Shown piece by piece: positions 1 to 11,340 of a stretch of 64,000 bases of DNA. The translations under genes were made by a program, and so were the position numbers. Source of the stretch: an uncultured Peptococcaceae bacterium. Its GTDB lineage: Bacteria > Bacillota > Peptococcia > Peptococcales > Peptococcaceae. The stretch covers positions 23,858-87,857 of the forward strand of contig URZX01000008.1 in assembly GCA_900552455.1 (NCBI GenBank). Reading direction: 5' to 3'. Positions within the stretch are counted from its first letter, which is position 1; each line of letters begins with the position of its first letter. The notes below the pieces were generated by a model that saw only the letters and a program-made list of their open reading frames with translations, searched no databases and was not told the origin of the DNA.

Positions 1-2902
<2,902 letters not shown>

Positions 2903-2930
2903 GACGTTTCTCTTTCTTCAATATAACAAA

Positions 2931-2957
2931 AAGGGATGACCGAGCGGTCACCCCCAA
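2931..2957 (-). terminator. terminator of the rplU-prp-rpmA operon
   Basis: Inverted repeat (GGGATGACCG / CGGTCACCCC, 2933-2953) lies just after the rpmA stop. On the minus strand it is followed by TTTTTG, the form of a Rho-independent terminator. Confidence 0.8.
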
Positions 2958-2964
2958 TTTCTAC

Positions 2965-3243
2965 TTATTCAGCAGCATAAACGCTGACGCGGGTCTTGCC
3001 TGCACCCTTTTCGTAACGAACGACACCGTCGATCTTAGCGAACAGGGTATCATCGCCGCCCTTGCCAACATTTGCGCCTGGATGGATCTTGGTCCCTCTC
3101 TGGCGATAGAGAATGTTGCCGGCCTTTACGGTCTGGCCATCACTCTTCTTCGCACCGAGACGCTTGGAGTGGGAATCACGACCGTTCTTGGTGGAACCTA
3201 CCCCTTTTTTAGATGCGAATAATTGTAAATCGAGTTTGAACAT
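2965..3243 (-). CDS. rpmA: 50S ribosomal protein L27
   Basis: 92 residues from the ATG at 3243, which has a GAGGAGGTGG ribosome site; a longer in-frame extension upstream is not needed. The N-terminus [14 protein letters not shown] carries the Bacillota-type extension that Prp removes after LQLF, exposing the residues that reach the peptidyl transferase centre. The rest ([17 protein letters not shown] and the basic body) is standard L27. It is the last gene of rplU-prp-rpmA, with the processing protease encoded immediately upstream. Confidence 0.98.
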   Translation of the reverse strand: MFKLDLQLFASKKGVGSTKNGRDSHSKRLGAKKSDGQTVKAGNILYRQRGTKIHPGANVGKGGDDTLFAKIDGVVRYEKGAGKTRVSVYAAE

Positions 3244-3256
3244 CTTGTCCACCTCC

Positions 3257-3586
3257 TCAAACACGAATACTGTTTGCTTTGATGTACTCTTTATAGTCCT
3301 GCGCGAGCGCACCCACGCCGACCTCTAACGTTTTCAGCACCGCTTCCGCGACGATCGCTTCGCGTTCATCGCGAGCAGGTGTCAGCATCAGTTTTAAATA
3401 GCCTTCGTCCATTTCAGCTTCAAAATCCACGCCCTGCGTCTCCAGACTGTTCGCCGTGACGATCGCAAGTGTGGAAGCCGACGCACAGACCAGATCCTCT
3501 CCATAAGGAGCCGCGCCAGCGTGGCCGGAAAATTCATAGCCAGTAAGCGCGCCGTCTGCGCGATAGAAAAGCGTGATCTCGACCAT
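3257..3586 (-). CDS. prp: ribosomal-processing cysteine protease Prp
   Basis: 109 residues. Prp removes the N-terminal extension of L27. The catalytic pair is visible as His22 in SGHAG and Cys34 in [10 protein letters not shown], at the same positions described for the staphylococcal enzyme. Its ATG shares one base with the rplU stop (TAATG) and it precedes rpmA by 13 bases, so substrate and protease are co-translated. Confidence 0.96.
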   Translation of the reverse strand: MVEITLFYRADGALTGYEFSGHAGAAPYGEDLVCASASTLAIVTANSLETQGVDFEAEMDEGYLKLMLTPARDEREAIVAEAVLKTLEVGVGALAQDYKEYIKANSIRV

Positions 3587-3897
3587 TAGCCAACGATCGA
3601 TTCAACAGTCACGCGGGTGTAAGGCTGACGATGACCTTTTTTGCGGCGATAGTTCTTTTTAGGTTTGTACTTGAAAACGGTGATCTTAGGTGCTTTGCCG
3701 TTTTCAACAACCTTGAGAGAAACCTTTGCGCCTTCAACATAAGGCTTGCCGGTAACGATCTCGCCGTCTTTGTTGAGCATCAGTACAGCGTCGATGTCGA
3801 CGGTTTCACCAGCTTCAGCGTGGAGCAGTTCCACATCGAGAGTCTGCCCTTCTTCTACCTTGTACTGTTTGCCACCAGTAGCGATAATTGCGTACAT
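3586..3897 (-). CDS. rplU: 50S ribosomal protein L21
   Basis: 103 residues. The start chosen is the ATG at 3897 ([14 protein letters not shown]), preceded by CAGGGAGGAG. A longer open frame upstream is the translated leader and is not coding. The C-terminus has the L21 hallmark of a basic [13 protein letters not shown] segment. It binds 23S rRNA and opens the rplU-prp-rpmA operon. Confidence 0.98.
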   Translation of the reverse strand: MYAIIATGGKQYKVEEGQTLDVELLHAEAGETVDIDAVLMLNKDGEIVTGKPYVEGAKVSLKVVENGKAPKITVFKYKPKKNYRRKKGHRQPYTRVTVESIVG

Positions 3898-4003
3898 TTT
3901 TTCACTCCTCCCTGAGAATACTCGCTGCGATAGGTAGCAGCTTTCGCTTGCGTTTTTAACCCGACGCATGCGGTTTCGATCTGGGAAAACACCCATATCC
4001 GAA
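3898..4003 (-). ncRNA. ribosomal protein L21 leader
   Basis: The roughly 105-nt untranslated region between the promoter and rplU has compact paired segments: GGGTGTTTTCCC near 3983-3993, and AACGCAAGCG followed by CTGCTACCTATCGCAGCG. This is the position and general composition of the L21 leader known upstream of rplU in Bacillota, which is thought to mediate autoregulation. I matched it from memory and context, not with a covariance model. Confidence 0.6.
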
Positions 4004-4008
4004 GATTA

Positions 4009-4037
4009 ATTATACAGAATCAGCGAAAGCCCGTCAA
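4009..4037 (-). promoter_or_regulatory. sigma-A promoter of rplU
   Basis: -35 TTGACG (4032-4037), 17-bp spacer, -10 TATAAT (4009-4014) on the minus strand. This near-consensus promoter places the transcript start near 4002. Confidence 0.85.
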
Positions 4038-4085
4038 GGGAAAAACGCCTCCTCGCCAAGATTTTTCGCCGCCGCGCAGAATAAG

Positions 4086-4133
4086 AAGCGGTCCACACTG
4101 AAAACGACGATCATTTTTCAGCGTGGACCGCTT
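4086..4133 (-). terminator. terminator of ilvE
   Basis: Long inverted repeat (AAGCGGTCCAC.CTGAAAA against TTTTCAG.GTGGACCGCTT) just downstream of the ilvE stop. The U tract is weak but the stem is nearly perfect. Confidence 0.75.
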
Positions 4134-4158
4134 TGTGCGCTAAAAGATTTTGGCGCTA

Positions 4159-5181
4159 TTATTTGATTTCATGCAGCCAGCCTTCTGGGGCGTCAACGGT
4201 GCCCATCTGGATGCCGGTGAGGGTGTCGTAGAGTTTCTTCATGACTGGCCCGATTTCTTCCATGCCGCTGGCGAAGCAGATTTCCTTGCCGTGGTCGTTG
4301 ATCTTGCCGACTGGGGAGATGACGGCGGCGGTGCCGCAGAGGCCGCATTCGACAAATTCTGGCACTTCGGAGAGAAGGACTTCGCGGGTTTCAACTTCCA
4401 TGCCGAGATAATGCTCTGCGATGTAGGTCATGGAGCGGCGGGTGATGGATGGCAGGATGGAGTCGGATTTTGGTGTGACGATCTTGCCGTCCTTGGTGAC
4501 GAAGAGGAAGTTTGCGCCGCCGGTTTCTTCAACCTTGGTGCGGGTTGCTGGGTCGAGGTACATATTTTCAGCAAATCCTGCTTCGTGTGCTTTCTGGCCG
4601 GCGTAGAGGCTCATGGCGTAGTTGAGGCCTGCTTTGATGTGACCGGTGCCGTGTGGGGCTGCGCGGTCAAAATCGGAGACGGTGATCTCGATCGGTTTGA
4701 TGCCGCCCTTGAAATATGGGCCAACTGGCATGCAGATCATGCGGAATTCAAATTCTGGTGCTGGCGCTACGCCGATGACTGGACCGCTGCCGTAGATGAA
4801 TGGGCGGATGTAGAGGGTGGCGCCGGAGCCGTATGGTGGAACGTAGTCGATGTTGGCCTTGACGAGCTGGTCGAGGGCATCGAGGAATTTTTCTTCGGAA
4901 ACGGCTGGGATGCAGAGGCGTTCGCAGGAATCGTGCAGACGCTGTGCGTTCAGATCTGGACGGAAGGTGACGACACGGCCGTCTTTGGTGCGGTACGCTT
5001 TGAGGCCTTCAAAAGCGGACTGAGAATACTGCAGCACGCCGGCGCATTCGGAAATATGAACGACAGGATCGGTGACGAGGCCGCCTTCGTCCCATTTGCC
5101 ATCTTTCCAGGTAGAAACATAACGATAATCTGTAGCAGTATACTCGAAACCGAGGCTGCCCCAATCAATATCTTTTGCCAT
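4159..5181 (-). CDS. ilvE: branched-chain amino acid aminotransferase
   Basis: 340 residues, PLP-dependent class IV transaminase interconverting Val/Leu/Ile with their 2-oxo acids. Start at ATG 5181 (MAKDIDWGSLGFEYT) with AAAGGAG eight bases upstream. The Schiff-base lysine is K183 in GTGHIKAGLNYAMSL. SQSAFEGLKAYR and the C-terminal GTAAVISPVG cofactor loop are also present. It is monocistronic between its own promoter and terminator. No other ilv genes lie nearby, so a biosynthetic or a catabolic role cannot be chosen from context. Confidence 0.96.
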   Translation of the reverse strand: MAKDIDWGSLGFEYTATDYRYVSTWKDGKWDEGGLVTDPVVHISECAGVLQYSQSAFEGLKAYRTKDGRVVTFRPDLNAQRLHDSCERLCIPAVSEEKFLDALDQLVKANIDYVPPYGSGATLYIRPFIYGSGPVIGVAPAPEFEFRMICMPVGPYFKGGIKPIEITVSDFDRAAPHGTGHIKAGLNYAMSLYAGQKAHEAGFAENMYLDPATRTKVEETGGANFLFVTKDGKIVTPKSDSILPSITRRSMTYIAEHYLGMEVETREVLLSEVPEFVECGLCGTAAVISPVGKINDHGKEICFASGMEEIGPVMKKLYDTLTGIQMGTVDAPEGWLHEIK

Positions 5182-5223
5182 AAAAAGCACTCCTTTACGT
5201 GTATTACAACAGTTTGTGAATCT

Positions 5224-5253
5224 ATTATACACCCTGAGACAGAATGTGGACAA
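5224..5253 (-). promoter_or_regulatory. probable ilvE promoter
   Basis: -10 TATAAT (5224-5229) and -35 TTGTCC (5248-5253) separated by 18 bp on the minus strand, 43 bases upstream of the ilvE start codon. Confidence 0.6.
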
Positions 5254-5277
5254 AAAATTTTCGCCAAAGCGCAAAGT

Positions 5278-5787
5278 TTATCTTTTCTGACAGTTTTCCA
5301 CTTCTTCGATGAGGCCTTGCAGGTCGCTGGCGTCGGGGTGGCTGAGGGCGCAGTCGAAATTGAAGATCATCTTCTGCATGTGGCTGCGCTTGGCGGGCTC
5401 TTCTTCTGCGATGCGCACGTAGCGGTCGCGGACGCTCTGGGGCATTTTTCCTGGGCAGAGATAGCTGCCGACGAGCTGTACGCTTTCCGGCAGTAGATCG
5501 CGCACGCGTGCGAGGATCTGCTCAAAATACGCGACGCCGCCGCCAAATCCGCAGGTGCCGAAAAGGAAGATCTCCTGCTGTGTAAGCTGGGCGAGAAAGG
5601 CAGCGGTCTCTGCGTCGCAGGTGCCTTTGTCGGTCCAGAAGCCGATGTAGATGCGCTCGGCGGCGAGCGCCTGCGCGTCTGGCGCACCGAAATACAGGCA
5701 GTCGTCTGCGGGGAGCGCCTGGTGCAGCGCGTCGGCGAGCATTTTTGTGTTGCCGGTCTTGCTGGAATAAACGATGGAATAAGTCAT
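5278..5787 (-). CDS. flavodoxin-domain protein
   Basis: 169 residues. The N-terminus MTYSIVYSSKTGNTKMLA is the flavodoxin phosphate-binding loop (T/S-x-T-G-N-T). The glycine-rich loop GTCGFGGG follows at about residue 78-85. It should bind FMN and carry electrons in the cytoplasm. It resembles the BilS/flavodoxin-family proteins of gut anaerobes, but no bilirubin reductase gene is nearby, so the partner is unknown. A TATAAT box at 5816-5821 precedes it. Confidence 0.8.
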   Translation of the reverse strand: MTYSIVYSSKTGNTKMLADALHQALPADDCLYFGAPDAQALAAERIYIGFWTDKGTCDAETAAFLAQLTQQEIFLFGTCGFGGGVAYFEQILARVRDLLPESVQLVGSYLCPGKMPQSVRDRYVRIAEEEPAKRSHMQKMIFNFDCALSHPDASDLQGLIEEVENCQKR

Positions 5788-5815
5788 GATATCCTCTCCT
5801 TTGCAGGTTTCTCCT

Positions 5816-5821
5816 ATTATA
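5816..5821 (-). promoter_or_regulatory. -10 element of the flavodoxin gene
   Basis: TATAAT on the minus strand 29 bases upstream of the start codon. No convincing -35 box was found. Confidence 0.45.
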
Positions 5822-5828
5822 ACAGAAA

Positions 5829-5860
5829 ATCACCCCGTTCGCGCGTGCGTTCGGGGTGAT
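5829..5860 (-). terminator. terminator of the ABC exporter operon
   Basis: Inverted repeat ATCACCCCG / CGGGGTGAT seven bases downstream of the permease stop, followed by ATTTTCTG on the minus strand. Confidence 0.65.
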
Positions 5861-5866
5861 AAATGA

Positions 5867-8458
5867 TCATTCAACAGATTTCAGCGATTCGGCCATGTGG
5901 ATCCTGGAGATCTTGCGACGCATGATGAGCTGGGTGATAAACGCAAAAACGATGGTCAGCGCAAAAGCGATGGCGTAGTTTTGCGGTGTCACATAAGCGT
6001 CGAAGCTGAGGCCGTCGACAACGATCTGCGCCATGACGAAAGCGTGGAAGAATTTGCCGAGGACGAGTCCGGCGAGGGCGCCGAAAACGGTGAGCGCGGT
6101 GTTTTCGCGGAAAACGTAGGCATTGGCTTCGTTGGAATAGAAGCCGAGGACCTTGAGCGTGGCGATCTCGCGGATGCGTTCGCTGATGTTGATATTTGTG
6201 AGGTTGTAAAGCACGATGAAGGCGAGCGCCCCGGCGCAGAGGATGACGACGATGACGATGATGTTGAGGCTGTCAAGCATATCGGTGAACATGCTCTGGT
6301 TGTCAGAGGCGATGGTCACGTTGGTGATGTTGTCGTCGGCATTCATGAGGGCGGCTGCCTGCTCGTGCACATCTTCGTCGCCCTTGAAATTGATGAAGGC
6401 GCTGTTGACGTCGGTCTTGCCAAAAGCGTTTTCCAGCGTGCCGCGGGAAATGTAGGCGTTGTTCGAAATGTAGTTGTCGTACACGCCACAGATCTTGAGG
6501 GTGGTCTCGTGCATATCGCTGTCGCGCACGGTGACCTCGTCGCCGGTCTGCACACCGAGACGATCGGCGAGGCCGCGATCGAGCAGAAGCTCACCGTCTT
6601 CTGGCAGGCTGTATTCTGTGCCGTCAGCATGCCAGCTGAAGAAATCGCCGAGATCGCCATTGTCGATCGGCGCGTTCATGGAAACGCTGTGGGTGGTGCC
6701 GTTGGCGGAAATGTCCATGTTACCGGTGTAGGTGAACAGCGCGCCTGCGACGCGCTCGCCGTTGGCATCGAGGAAAGCGTCCATGTCTTCCTGGCTCAGG
6801 CTTTCATTGAAGGACGCGTTGGCGTCGTAGAGGTCGATCTCGTTATACTGCAGATCGGAAACGCCCATGAAATTATCCTGCAGCGCCAGCGCTGTGACGA
6901 TGAGCGCTGTGCAGCCGCCGATGCCGAGGATCATCATGAAGAAGCGCGCCTTGTAGCGGAAAAGATTGCGCACGGTGATCTTTTGCAGGAAGCTGAGACG
7001 TTTCCACACTGGCGTCACGCGCTCGAGCAGATTGCGCTTGCCGGCTTTCGGCGCTTTTGGCCGGATGAGCTCGGCGGCGCTCTGAGTGAGGGCGCTGCGC
7101 CCGCAGATCCAGGTGACGCCGATCGTACAGAGCAGCGTCACAGCCAGCGAGATCAGCAGGAGCTGCCAGTTGAACACATAGAGCACCTGATCCGGCAGGG
7201 CGTAGTAGGTCCTGTAGGCGCTCCAGATGATTGTCGGAAAGCCCCAGGTGCCGAGGAAATATCCGAGCAGACAGCCGATGATGCCTGAGCTGCCGGAATA
7301 GGTCATGTATTTCATGAGAATGCTGGCGTTGGAATAGCCCATGGATTTGAGCACGCCGATCTGGGTGCGCTGCTCGTTCATCATGCGCGTCATCGTTGTG
7401 ACGCAGACAAGGGCAGCGACGAGGAAGAAGAACACCGGGAACACCTTGGCGATGGAGCTGACGATAGCGGAGTCGCTCTTGAAGAACTGGAAGCCCACGT
7501 CTTCATCGCGGGTGAGCACGTAAAGCTCCGGCGCTTCCGGAATGGTCAGATCGTCGAGCACTTCCTGCGCTTCGTCGCGCTGGGCGCGGATCTCTTCCAG
7601 CTGAGATTCCGGCGCGCCGGCTTTCTCAGCCAGCTCCAGGGCGTCGTTGGCTTTGTCGATGCCCTCCTGCGCCTCTTTGCGGCCGTCGTTGATCTCATCG
7701 ACGATCTCCTGATAGCGCGCGTTCACGCTGCCCTCTGCGACCTTCGTCACATCCGGCTCGCTATCGTCGATGCAGTCATCGTATTCATCGCTGTAAAGTC
7801 CGCCGCTTGTGTTGACGCTGAGATACATCTCCGTGTAATACTCAGATGTGAACGCATCCGCCGGCACAAAATAGATCGCTTCAACCTCGCCGGAGCCGAT
7901 CTCGCTCGAGTAGCGGCCCATGCGCATGTAAAGCGGCGATTCCACAACGCCGACGATCTCCAGCTCGTGGTTTTCGAGCGCGTCGAGCGTATCCTGCGAG
8001 TTGCCGTCAGCGATCGTCACCGTATCACCGATGCCGGCGCCTTCAAAGAAAGACGAATCGACCACGCATTCGCCAGCGTTTTCTGGCAGGCGGCCATCCT
8101 TGAGGGCAAGCTTGTTGTCATCCTCCGTGATCGAATGGAAGCGGCCGACTTTTTCTTCATCGCCGCCATCCGAGACCAGCGCATCCACCTGATAGGCGCC
8201 GTCCGCCGCAGTGACCTCGTCTGCATCCCGCAGGGCCGCGACATCGTCGTCATCAAATCCCAGCGTCGACATCAGACGAAAATCATAGAAATTCTGCTCG
8301 TCCAGATACGTCTCGCCCGTTTTGAGCATCGCCTCTTCGCTGACCATAAGCCCCGCGAAGAAGCCCACGCCCAGCGCCACGATCGCCAATATCGCGATAA
8401 ATCGGCCAAAGCTCGAGCGTATCTCACGCAGCGAGGTTTTGAGTAAGCTCTTTTTCAT
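5867..8458 (-). CDS. ABC transporter permease, FtsX/MacB type
   Basis: 863 residues from ATG 8458 (MKKSLLKTSLREIRSS), which has a GGTGAGGTGAG site; upstream in-frame codons lie in the ATPase gene. Layout: an N-terminal membrane helix (about 18-38); a large extracytoplasmic domain with a Glu/Ala/Lys-rich coiled coil (about 245-305); a first FtsX-type membrane block (about 335-455); a further helix near 500; a second soluble domain; and a C-terminal FtsX block with three helices. This two-FtsX-domain design fits lipid, peptide or antimicrobial export rather than nutrient import. It is co-transcribed with the ATPase just upstream. The substrate is unknown. Confidence 0.88.
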   Translation of the reverse strand: MKKSLLKTSLREIRSSFGRFIAILAIVALGVGFFAGLMVSEEAMLKTGETYLDEQNFYDFRLMSTLGFDDDDVAALRDADEVTAADGAYQVDALVSDGGDEEKVGRFHSITEDDNKLALKDGRLPENAGECVVDSSFFEGAGIGDTVTIADGNSQDTLDALENHELEIVGVVESPLYMRMGRYSSEIGSGEVEAIYFVPADAFTSEYYTEMYLSVNTSGGLYSDEYDDCIDDSEPDVTKVAEGSVNARYQEIVDEINDGRKEAQEGIDKANDALELAEKAGAPESQLEEIRAQRDEAQEVLDDLTIPEAPELYVLTRDEDVGFQFFKSDSAIVSSIAKVFPVFFFLVAALVCVTTMTRMMNEQRTQIGVLKSMGYSNASILMKYMTYSGSSGIIGCLLGYFLGTWGFPTIIWSAYRTYYALPDQVLYVFNWQLLLISLAVTLLCTIGVTWICGRSALTQSAAELIRPKAPKAGKRNLLERVTPVWKRLSFLQKITVRNLFRYKARFFMMILGIGGCTALIVTALALQDNFMGVSDLQYNEIDLYDANASFNESLSQEDMDAFLDANGERVAGALFTYTGNMDISANGTTHSVSMNAPIDNGDLGDFFSWHADGTEYSLPEDGELLLDRGLADRLGVQTGDEVTVRDSDMHETTLKICGVYDNYISNNAYISRGTLENAFGKTDVNSAFINFKGDEDVHEQAAALMNADDNITNVTIASDNQSMFTDMLDSLNIIVIVVILCAGALAFIVLYNLTNINISERIREIATLKVLGFYSNEANAYVFRENTALTVFGALAGLVLGKFFHAFVMAQIVVDGLSFDAYVTPQNYAIAFALTIVFAFITQLIMRRKISRIHMAESLKSVE

Positions 8459-8468
8459 ACAGCTCACC

Positions 8469-9173
8469 TCACCATTCGATGTCGTCAATAGACATTGGAT
8501 GTTCGTTCAGTTCAACCTTCTGGATCTCGCCGCTCTTCACATGGACAACACGGTCCGCCATTGGGCAGAGTGCCAGGTTGTGCGTGACAATGACCACCGT
8601 CATGTTGTTCTTGCGGCAGGTTTCCTGCAACAGCTTCAGGATCAGCTTGCCAGTGTTGTAGTCCAGCGCGCCAGTCGGCTCGTCGCAAAGCAGCAGCTTC
8701 GGATTTTTCGCCAGCGCGCGGGCGATCGCCACACGCTGCTGCTCGCCACCGGAAAGCTGCGCCGGGAAATTGTTCTTGCGCGCCGCCAGACCAACCTCGT
8801 CCAGCACCGTCGCTGGATCCGCAGGATCCTTGCCGATCTGCGTCGCCAGCTCAACATTTTCCAGCGCCGTCAGATTTGGGATCAGGTTGTAAAACTGAAA
8901 GACAAAGCCAATGTCGTAGCGGCGATACGTCGTCAGCTCCTTCTCGCTGTAGCCGGCAATATTTTTTCCATCCAGCCAGACCTCGCCGCTCGAGAGCGAA
9001 TCCATCCCGCCGAGGATGTTCAAGAGCGTCGTTTTCCCAGCGCCCGACGCCCCGACGATGATGCAGATCTCGCCCTTTTCCACTTCAAAATTCACATCAT
9101 GCAGCGCGTTGATGTCCACACTGCCAACGTGGTAGGTTTTGTTCACATTTTTAAAATGAATGAATGGTTCCAC
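8469..9173 (-). CDS. ABC transporter ATP-binding protein, MacB/LolD type
   Basis: 234 residues. Walker [10 protein letters not shown]-loop in [10 protein letters not shown], signature LSGGEQQR, Walker [13 protein letters not shown] and a switch His in VIVTHN are all present, so it should be catalytically competent. It belongs to the subfamily that pairs with FtsX-like permeases. Its stop lies ten bases from the permease start, and the permease ribosome site overlaps its last codons. Confidence 0.93.
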   Translation of the reverse strand: MEPFIHFKNVNKTYHVGSVDINALHDVNFEVEKGEICIIVGASGAGKTTLLNILGGMDSLSSGEVWLDGKNIAGYSEKELTTYRRYDIGFVFQFYNLIPNLTALENVELATQIGKDPADPATVLDEVGLAARKNNFPAQLSGGEQQRVAIARALAKNPKLLLCDEPTGALDYNTGKLILKLLQETCRKNNMTVVIVTHNLALCPMADRVVHVKSGEIQKVELNEHPMSIDDIEW

Positions 9174-9228
9174 AGTGATCTTCCTTTCTGACCATCAGCC
9201 ACTCAATAATTCGTTTTCTATATTGTAA

Positions 9229-9234
9229 ATTATA
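9229..9234 (-). promoter_or_regulatory. -10 element of the ABC exporter operon
   Basis: TATAAT on the minus strand 56 bases upstream of the ATPase start, in an AT-rich intergenic stretch. The -35 region is weak. Confidence 0.5.
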
Positions 9235-9303
9235 GCATCTTTATCACACATTTTGGTGAGAAAAATATCATTCTTTCTTTACAAAAAAAACACCACCGCG
9301 ACG

Positions 9304-9337
9304 AAAAAATCCCTGGAGTTTTCGCTCCAGGGATTTT
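9304..9337 (-). terminator. terminator of the DUF1002 gene
   Basis: Perfect stem AATCCCTGGAG / CTCCAGGGATT with a CGAAAA-type loop, followed on the minus strand by TTTTTT. Strong Rho-independent terminator. Confidence 0.92.
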
Positions 9338-9363
9338 GCTTTGGTTGTCTACGTTGAAATGTG

Positions 9364-10575
9364 TCAGCCGTTCATGACATTGTTGCCGGCGGTGTCGTTA
9401 GGGTCGACGTAACCGGTGTTGTCGTTCATGACGTTATTGCCTGCGGTGTTGTTTGGATCCTGCGCGACGGCGTTGCTGCCGTTCATGACGTTGTTACCAC
9501 TGGTGGCGTTGGGATCCTGGGTGTCATTCATGACGTTGTTGCCGGCGGTGTCATTGGGATCCTGCTCGTAGCCGGCGTTGTCGTTCATGACGTTATTACC
9601 GGCGGTGTCGTTGGGATCGGTGGTTTCATCGTTCATAACGTTGTTGCCGGCGGTATCGTTAGGATCGGTGGTTTCTGTGGTTTCAGTTGCATCGGCGCTG
9701 TCAGATCCGCCGCCAAAGATGCCACGGATCCAGTCGAAGAAGCTGTTGACGAGCTCCTGCAGTTTTGCCAGGAAGCCCTGGCCTTCGTCTGTCTGCAGAT
9801 AATCGCTGGCCTGGCCGATGAGGCCGGAAACGCTGTCAGCGACGGAATCCCAGTTGATGTTGAGATCGGCAAATTGCTGAATGAGGTCAAGAAGCTGCTG
9901 ATACTGTTCGTCGGTGAGGGTGATGCCGAGCTCGGAGAGCACGCGGTCGAGCAGGCTCTGTGCTTCTGCTTCATTCTGTGGTGCATTTTCGGCGATCTCC
10001 TGCTTGATGGTGTTGATCAGGTCGTTGGCCTGGTCGTCGCCGATCTCGGAGCCGAGTTCACTGTTGGTGACGAGTTCCTGGGTGGCTGCCTGCTTAACAT
10101 CTTCGCTGATGGCTTCACCGGTGGAAACTTCGTAGGCTTTCATGATACCGGTGAGGGCGCCGGTGCCGCTGACTTCAATCGGTGCGGTGATCTGTACGTC
10201 GGCGTCGTTGATGCCGGCGGTGAGGATGGCGCTCTTATACGCGTCCGGGGTGACGTAGTTGATGTTGTGGGTGGTCACGTTGACACCGCTGCCTTTGGTG
10301 GTGTAGGTGATCATGGCGCAGGAATTGGTGCTGTTGCCGATCTGGGCATCAGGCACTTTGCCGCTGAGATACTGACGTTCTTCAGAAATGTCGACGTCGA
10401 TGATCTGAGCGTTATCTTTGGCGCCAAAATATGAGAGAACTTCCTGGCGCTGCTGTTGGGTCAGGTTTGTCCCGATGGTGACGATCTGATCGCCGACGGC
10501 GGCGTCGGCGTATGCGGCCATTGGGGTGACCAGAAGTCCGATCAGCACGAGGGCTGAGATGATTTTCTTTTTCAT
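9364..10575 (-). CDS. secreted DUF1002 protein with C-terminal DPNDTAGNNVMN repeats
   Basis: 403 residues from ATG 10575 (MKKKIISALVLIGLLVTPM), which follows GGAGGAAAA. An open frame continues upstream but is non-coding. Residues 1-25 form a signal peptide ending AAYA. The next 220 or so residues match the DUF1002 (YpuA-like) family as I know it, of unknown function. A short hydrophobic/aromatic segment (FFDWIRGIFGGG) precedes a tail of about 100 residues made of six imperfect repeats with core DPNDTAGNNVMN. It is probably exported, with an Asp/Asn-rich tail that could bind metal or cell wall. It stands alone with its own terminator. Confidence 0.8.
   Translation of the reverse strand: MKKKIISALVLIGLLVTPMAAYADAAVGDQIVTIGTNLTQQQRQEVLSYFGAKDNAQIIDVDISEERQYLSGKVPDAQIGNSTNSCAMITYTTKGSGVNVTTHNINYVTPDAYKSAILTAGINDADVQITAPIEVSGTGALTGIMKAYEVSTGEAISEDVKQAATQELVTNSELGSEIGDDQANDLINTIKQEIAENAPQNEAEAQSLLDRVLSELGITLTDEQYQQLLDLIQQFADLNINWDSVADSVSGLIGQASDYLQTDEGQGFLAKLQELVNSFFDWIRGIFGGGSDSADATETTETTDPNDTAGNNVMNDETTDPNDTAGNNVMNDNAGYEQDPNDTAGNNVMNDTQDPNATSGNNVMNGSNAVAQDPNNTAGNNVMNDNTGYVDPNDTAGNNVMNG
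9367..9666 (-). repeat. six coding tandem repeats (core DPNDTAGNNVMN)
   Basis: Six copies of a 12-residue core separated by variable linkers, giving period lengths of 13-19 residues. Cores are DPNDTAGNNVMN in copies 1-3 and 6, DPNATSGNNVMN in copy 4 and DPNNTAGNNVMN in copy 5. Codons differ between copies, so protein-level selection rather than recent duplication appears to maintain them. Confidence 0.9.
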
Positions 10576-10667
10576 TGATTTTCCTCCATTGTCAATAATA
10601 ATGCTTCTTGACATCGCTACTATATCACACTGAGCGCATAGAAGCGTAGCGAATCGGTAACAAAATC

Positions 10668-11216
10668 TTATACTTTTTCTTTTATCCTTGTGGGGATGCG
10701 CTGAATAATCAGCGTCACGATGACGAGGATGAGAAATTTGTCGGCGTAGTCGGTGAAGACCTGAACGAGAAAAACGCTGGCTACCATCGGCAGCTGGAAA
10801 ACGCCGTGCAGGAGCTGGACGATGTAGCTCGAGCCAGCAGAGGTGATGCCGCCGAAAACGAAGGCGCTGACGCTGGCGCTGACGACGGAAGCAGGCAGGC
10901 CGACGATGAAGGCCTTGAGCGCGAGCGGCAGATTTCTGAGCCGCGGCTGGCGCAGAAGGCTGGCGAAAAGCGCGACGGTGATGCCATTCGGGATGAAGGG
11001 AATGGCGAAGGGATCGTAGCTGGCGTTGAGCAGGCTCGAAACGAGGGCGCAGGGCACTGCGTAGAACGGGCCGCAAAAAACGCCGACGAAAATGGTGCCA
11101 AGGGTGTCGCCGTAGATGGGCAGCCGCGTGATCATGACGAGAAAGCTGCCGAGAATGTTCAGGCACACGCCGAGGGCGGCGAAGGACAGGCGCACGGTGT
11201 GTTTTCTTTCATTCAC
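10668..11216 (-). CDS. ECF transporter S component, CD3073/queuosine-precursor type
   Basis: About 182 residues from a GTG at 11216 (GTG-Asn-Glu-Arg-Lys-His). Five or six hydrophobic helices fill it, with ITRLPIYGDTLGTIFVG near the N-terminus and PFIPNGITVALFA in the middle, as in ECF S components of the CD3073 family. That family has been linked to queuosine-precursor or queuine uptake. A preQ1-I riboswitch upstream independently supports this substrate. The energising EcfA/EcfT genes are not here, so it presumably shares a common module. The start overlaps the stop of an 18-codon upstream ORF. An earlier in-frame GTG at codon -3 is an alternative. Confidence 0.85.
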   Translation of the reverse strand: MNERKHTVRLSFAALGVCLNILGSFLVMITRLPIYGDTLGTIFVGVFCGPFYAVPCALVSSLLNASYDPFAIPFIPNGITVALFASLLRQPRLRNLPLALKAFIVGLPASVVSASVSAFVFGGITSAGSSYIVQLLHGVFQLPMVASVFLVQVFTDYADKFLILVIVTLIIQRIPTRIKEKV

Positions 11217-11269
11217 ACGGCCCACCACCCTTCGCAGGAGCAAGTGTGAATAAAAAGTGGTAGAAGCAT
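11213..11269 (-). CDS. 18-codon upstream ORF (leader peptide) before the S component
   Basis: The minus strand has an ideal AAGGAGG (11277-11283) followed seven bases later by ATG and a short frame encoding MLLPLFIHTCSCEGWWAV. Its TGA stop overlaps the GTG start of the S component (GTGTGA). The S-component start itself has only a mediocre site (AAGGGTGG). Ribosomes are therefore likely to load at the short ORF and reinitiate, placing the transporter under translational coupling. The peptide has two adjacent Trp and two Cys codons; whether these matter is unknown. Confidence 0.6.
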   Translation of the reverse strand: MLLPLFIHTCSCEGWWAV

Positions 11270-11287
11270 ACCAATACCTCCTTACAT

Positions 11288-11336
11288 TTGCCGGCAGCAT
11301 GGACGCGCGCGAGCGCCCACCGCTTCCTGTCGGCAA
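11288..11336 (-). promoter_or_regulatory. hairpin between riboswitch aptamer and ribosome site
   Basis: TTGCCGACAG pairs with CTGCCGGCAA around a GC-rich inner stem. It lies directly 3' of the preQ1 aptamer and ends five bases before AAGGAGG. There is no U tract, so control at translation initiation is more likely than transcription termination. Confidence 0.55.
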
Positions 11337-11340
11337 CGTC

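Noticed and set aside
5182..5277. T-box or leader attenuator before ilvE
   Set aside because: The promoter lies only about 43 bases from the start codon, leaving no room for a T-box.
9367..9666. Regular repeats that could be mistaken for a CRISPR array
   Set aside because: Period varies, repeats stay in frame and encode a conserved peptide, and no cas gene is present.
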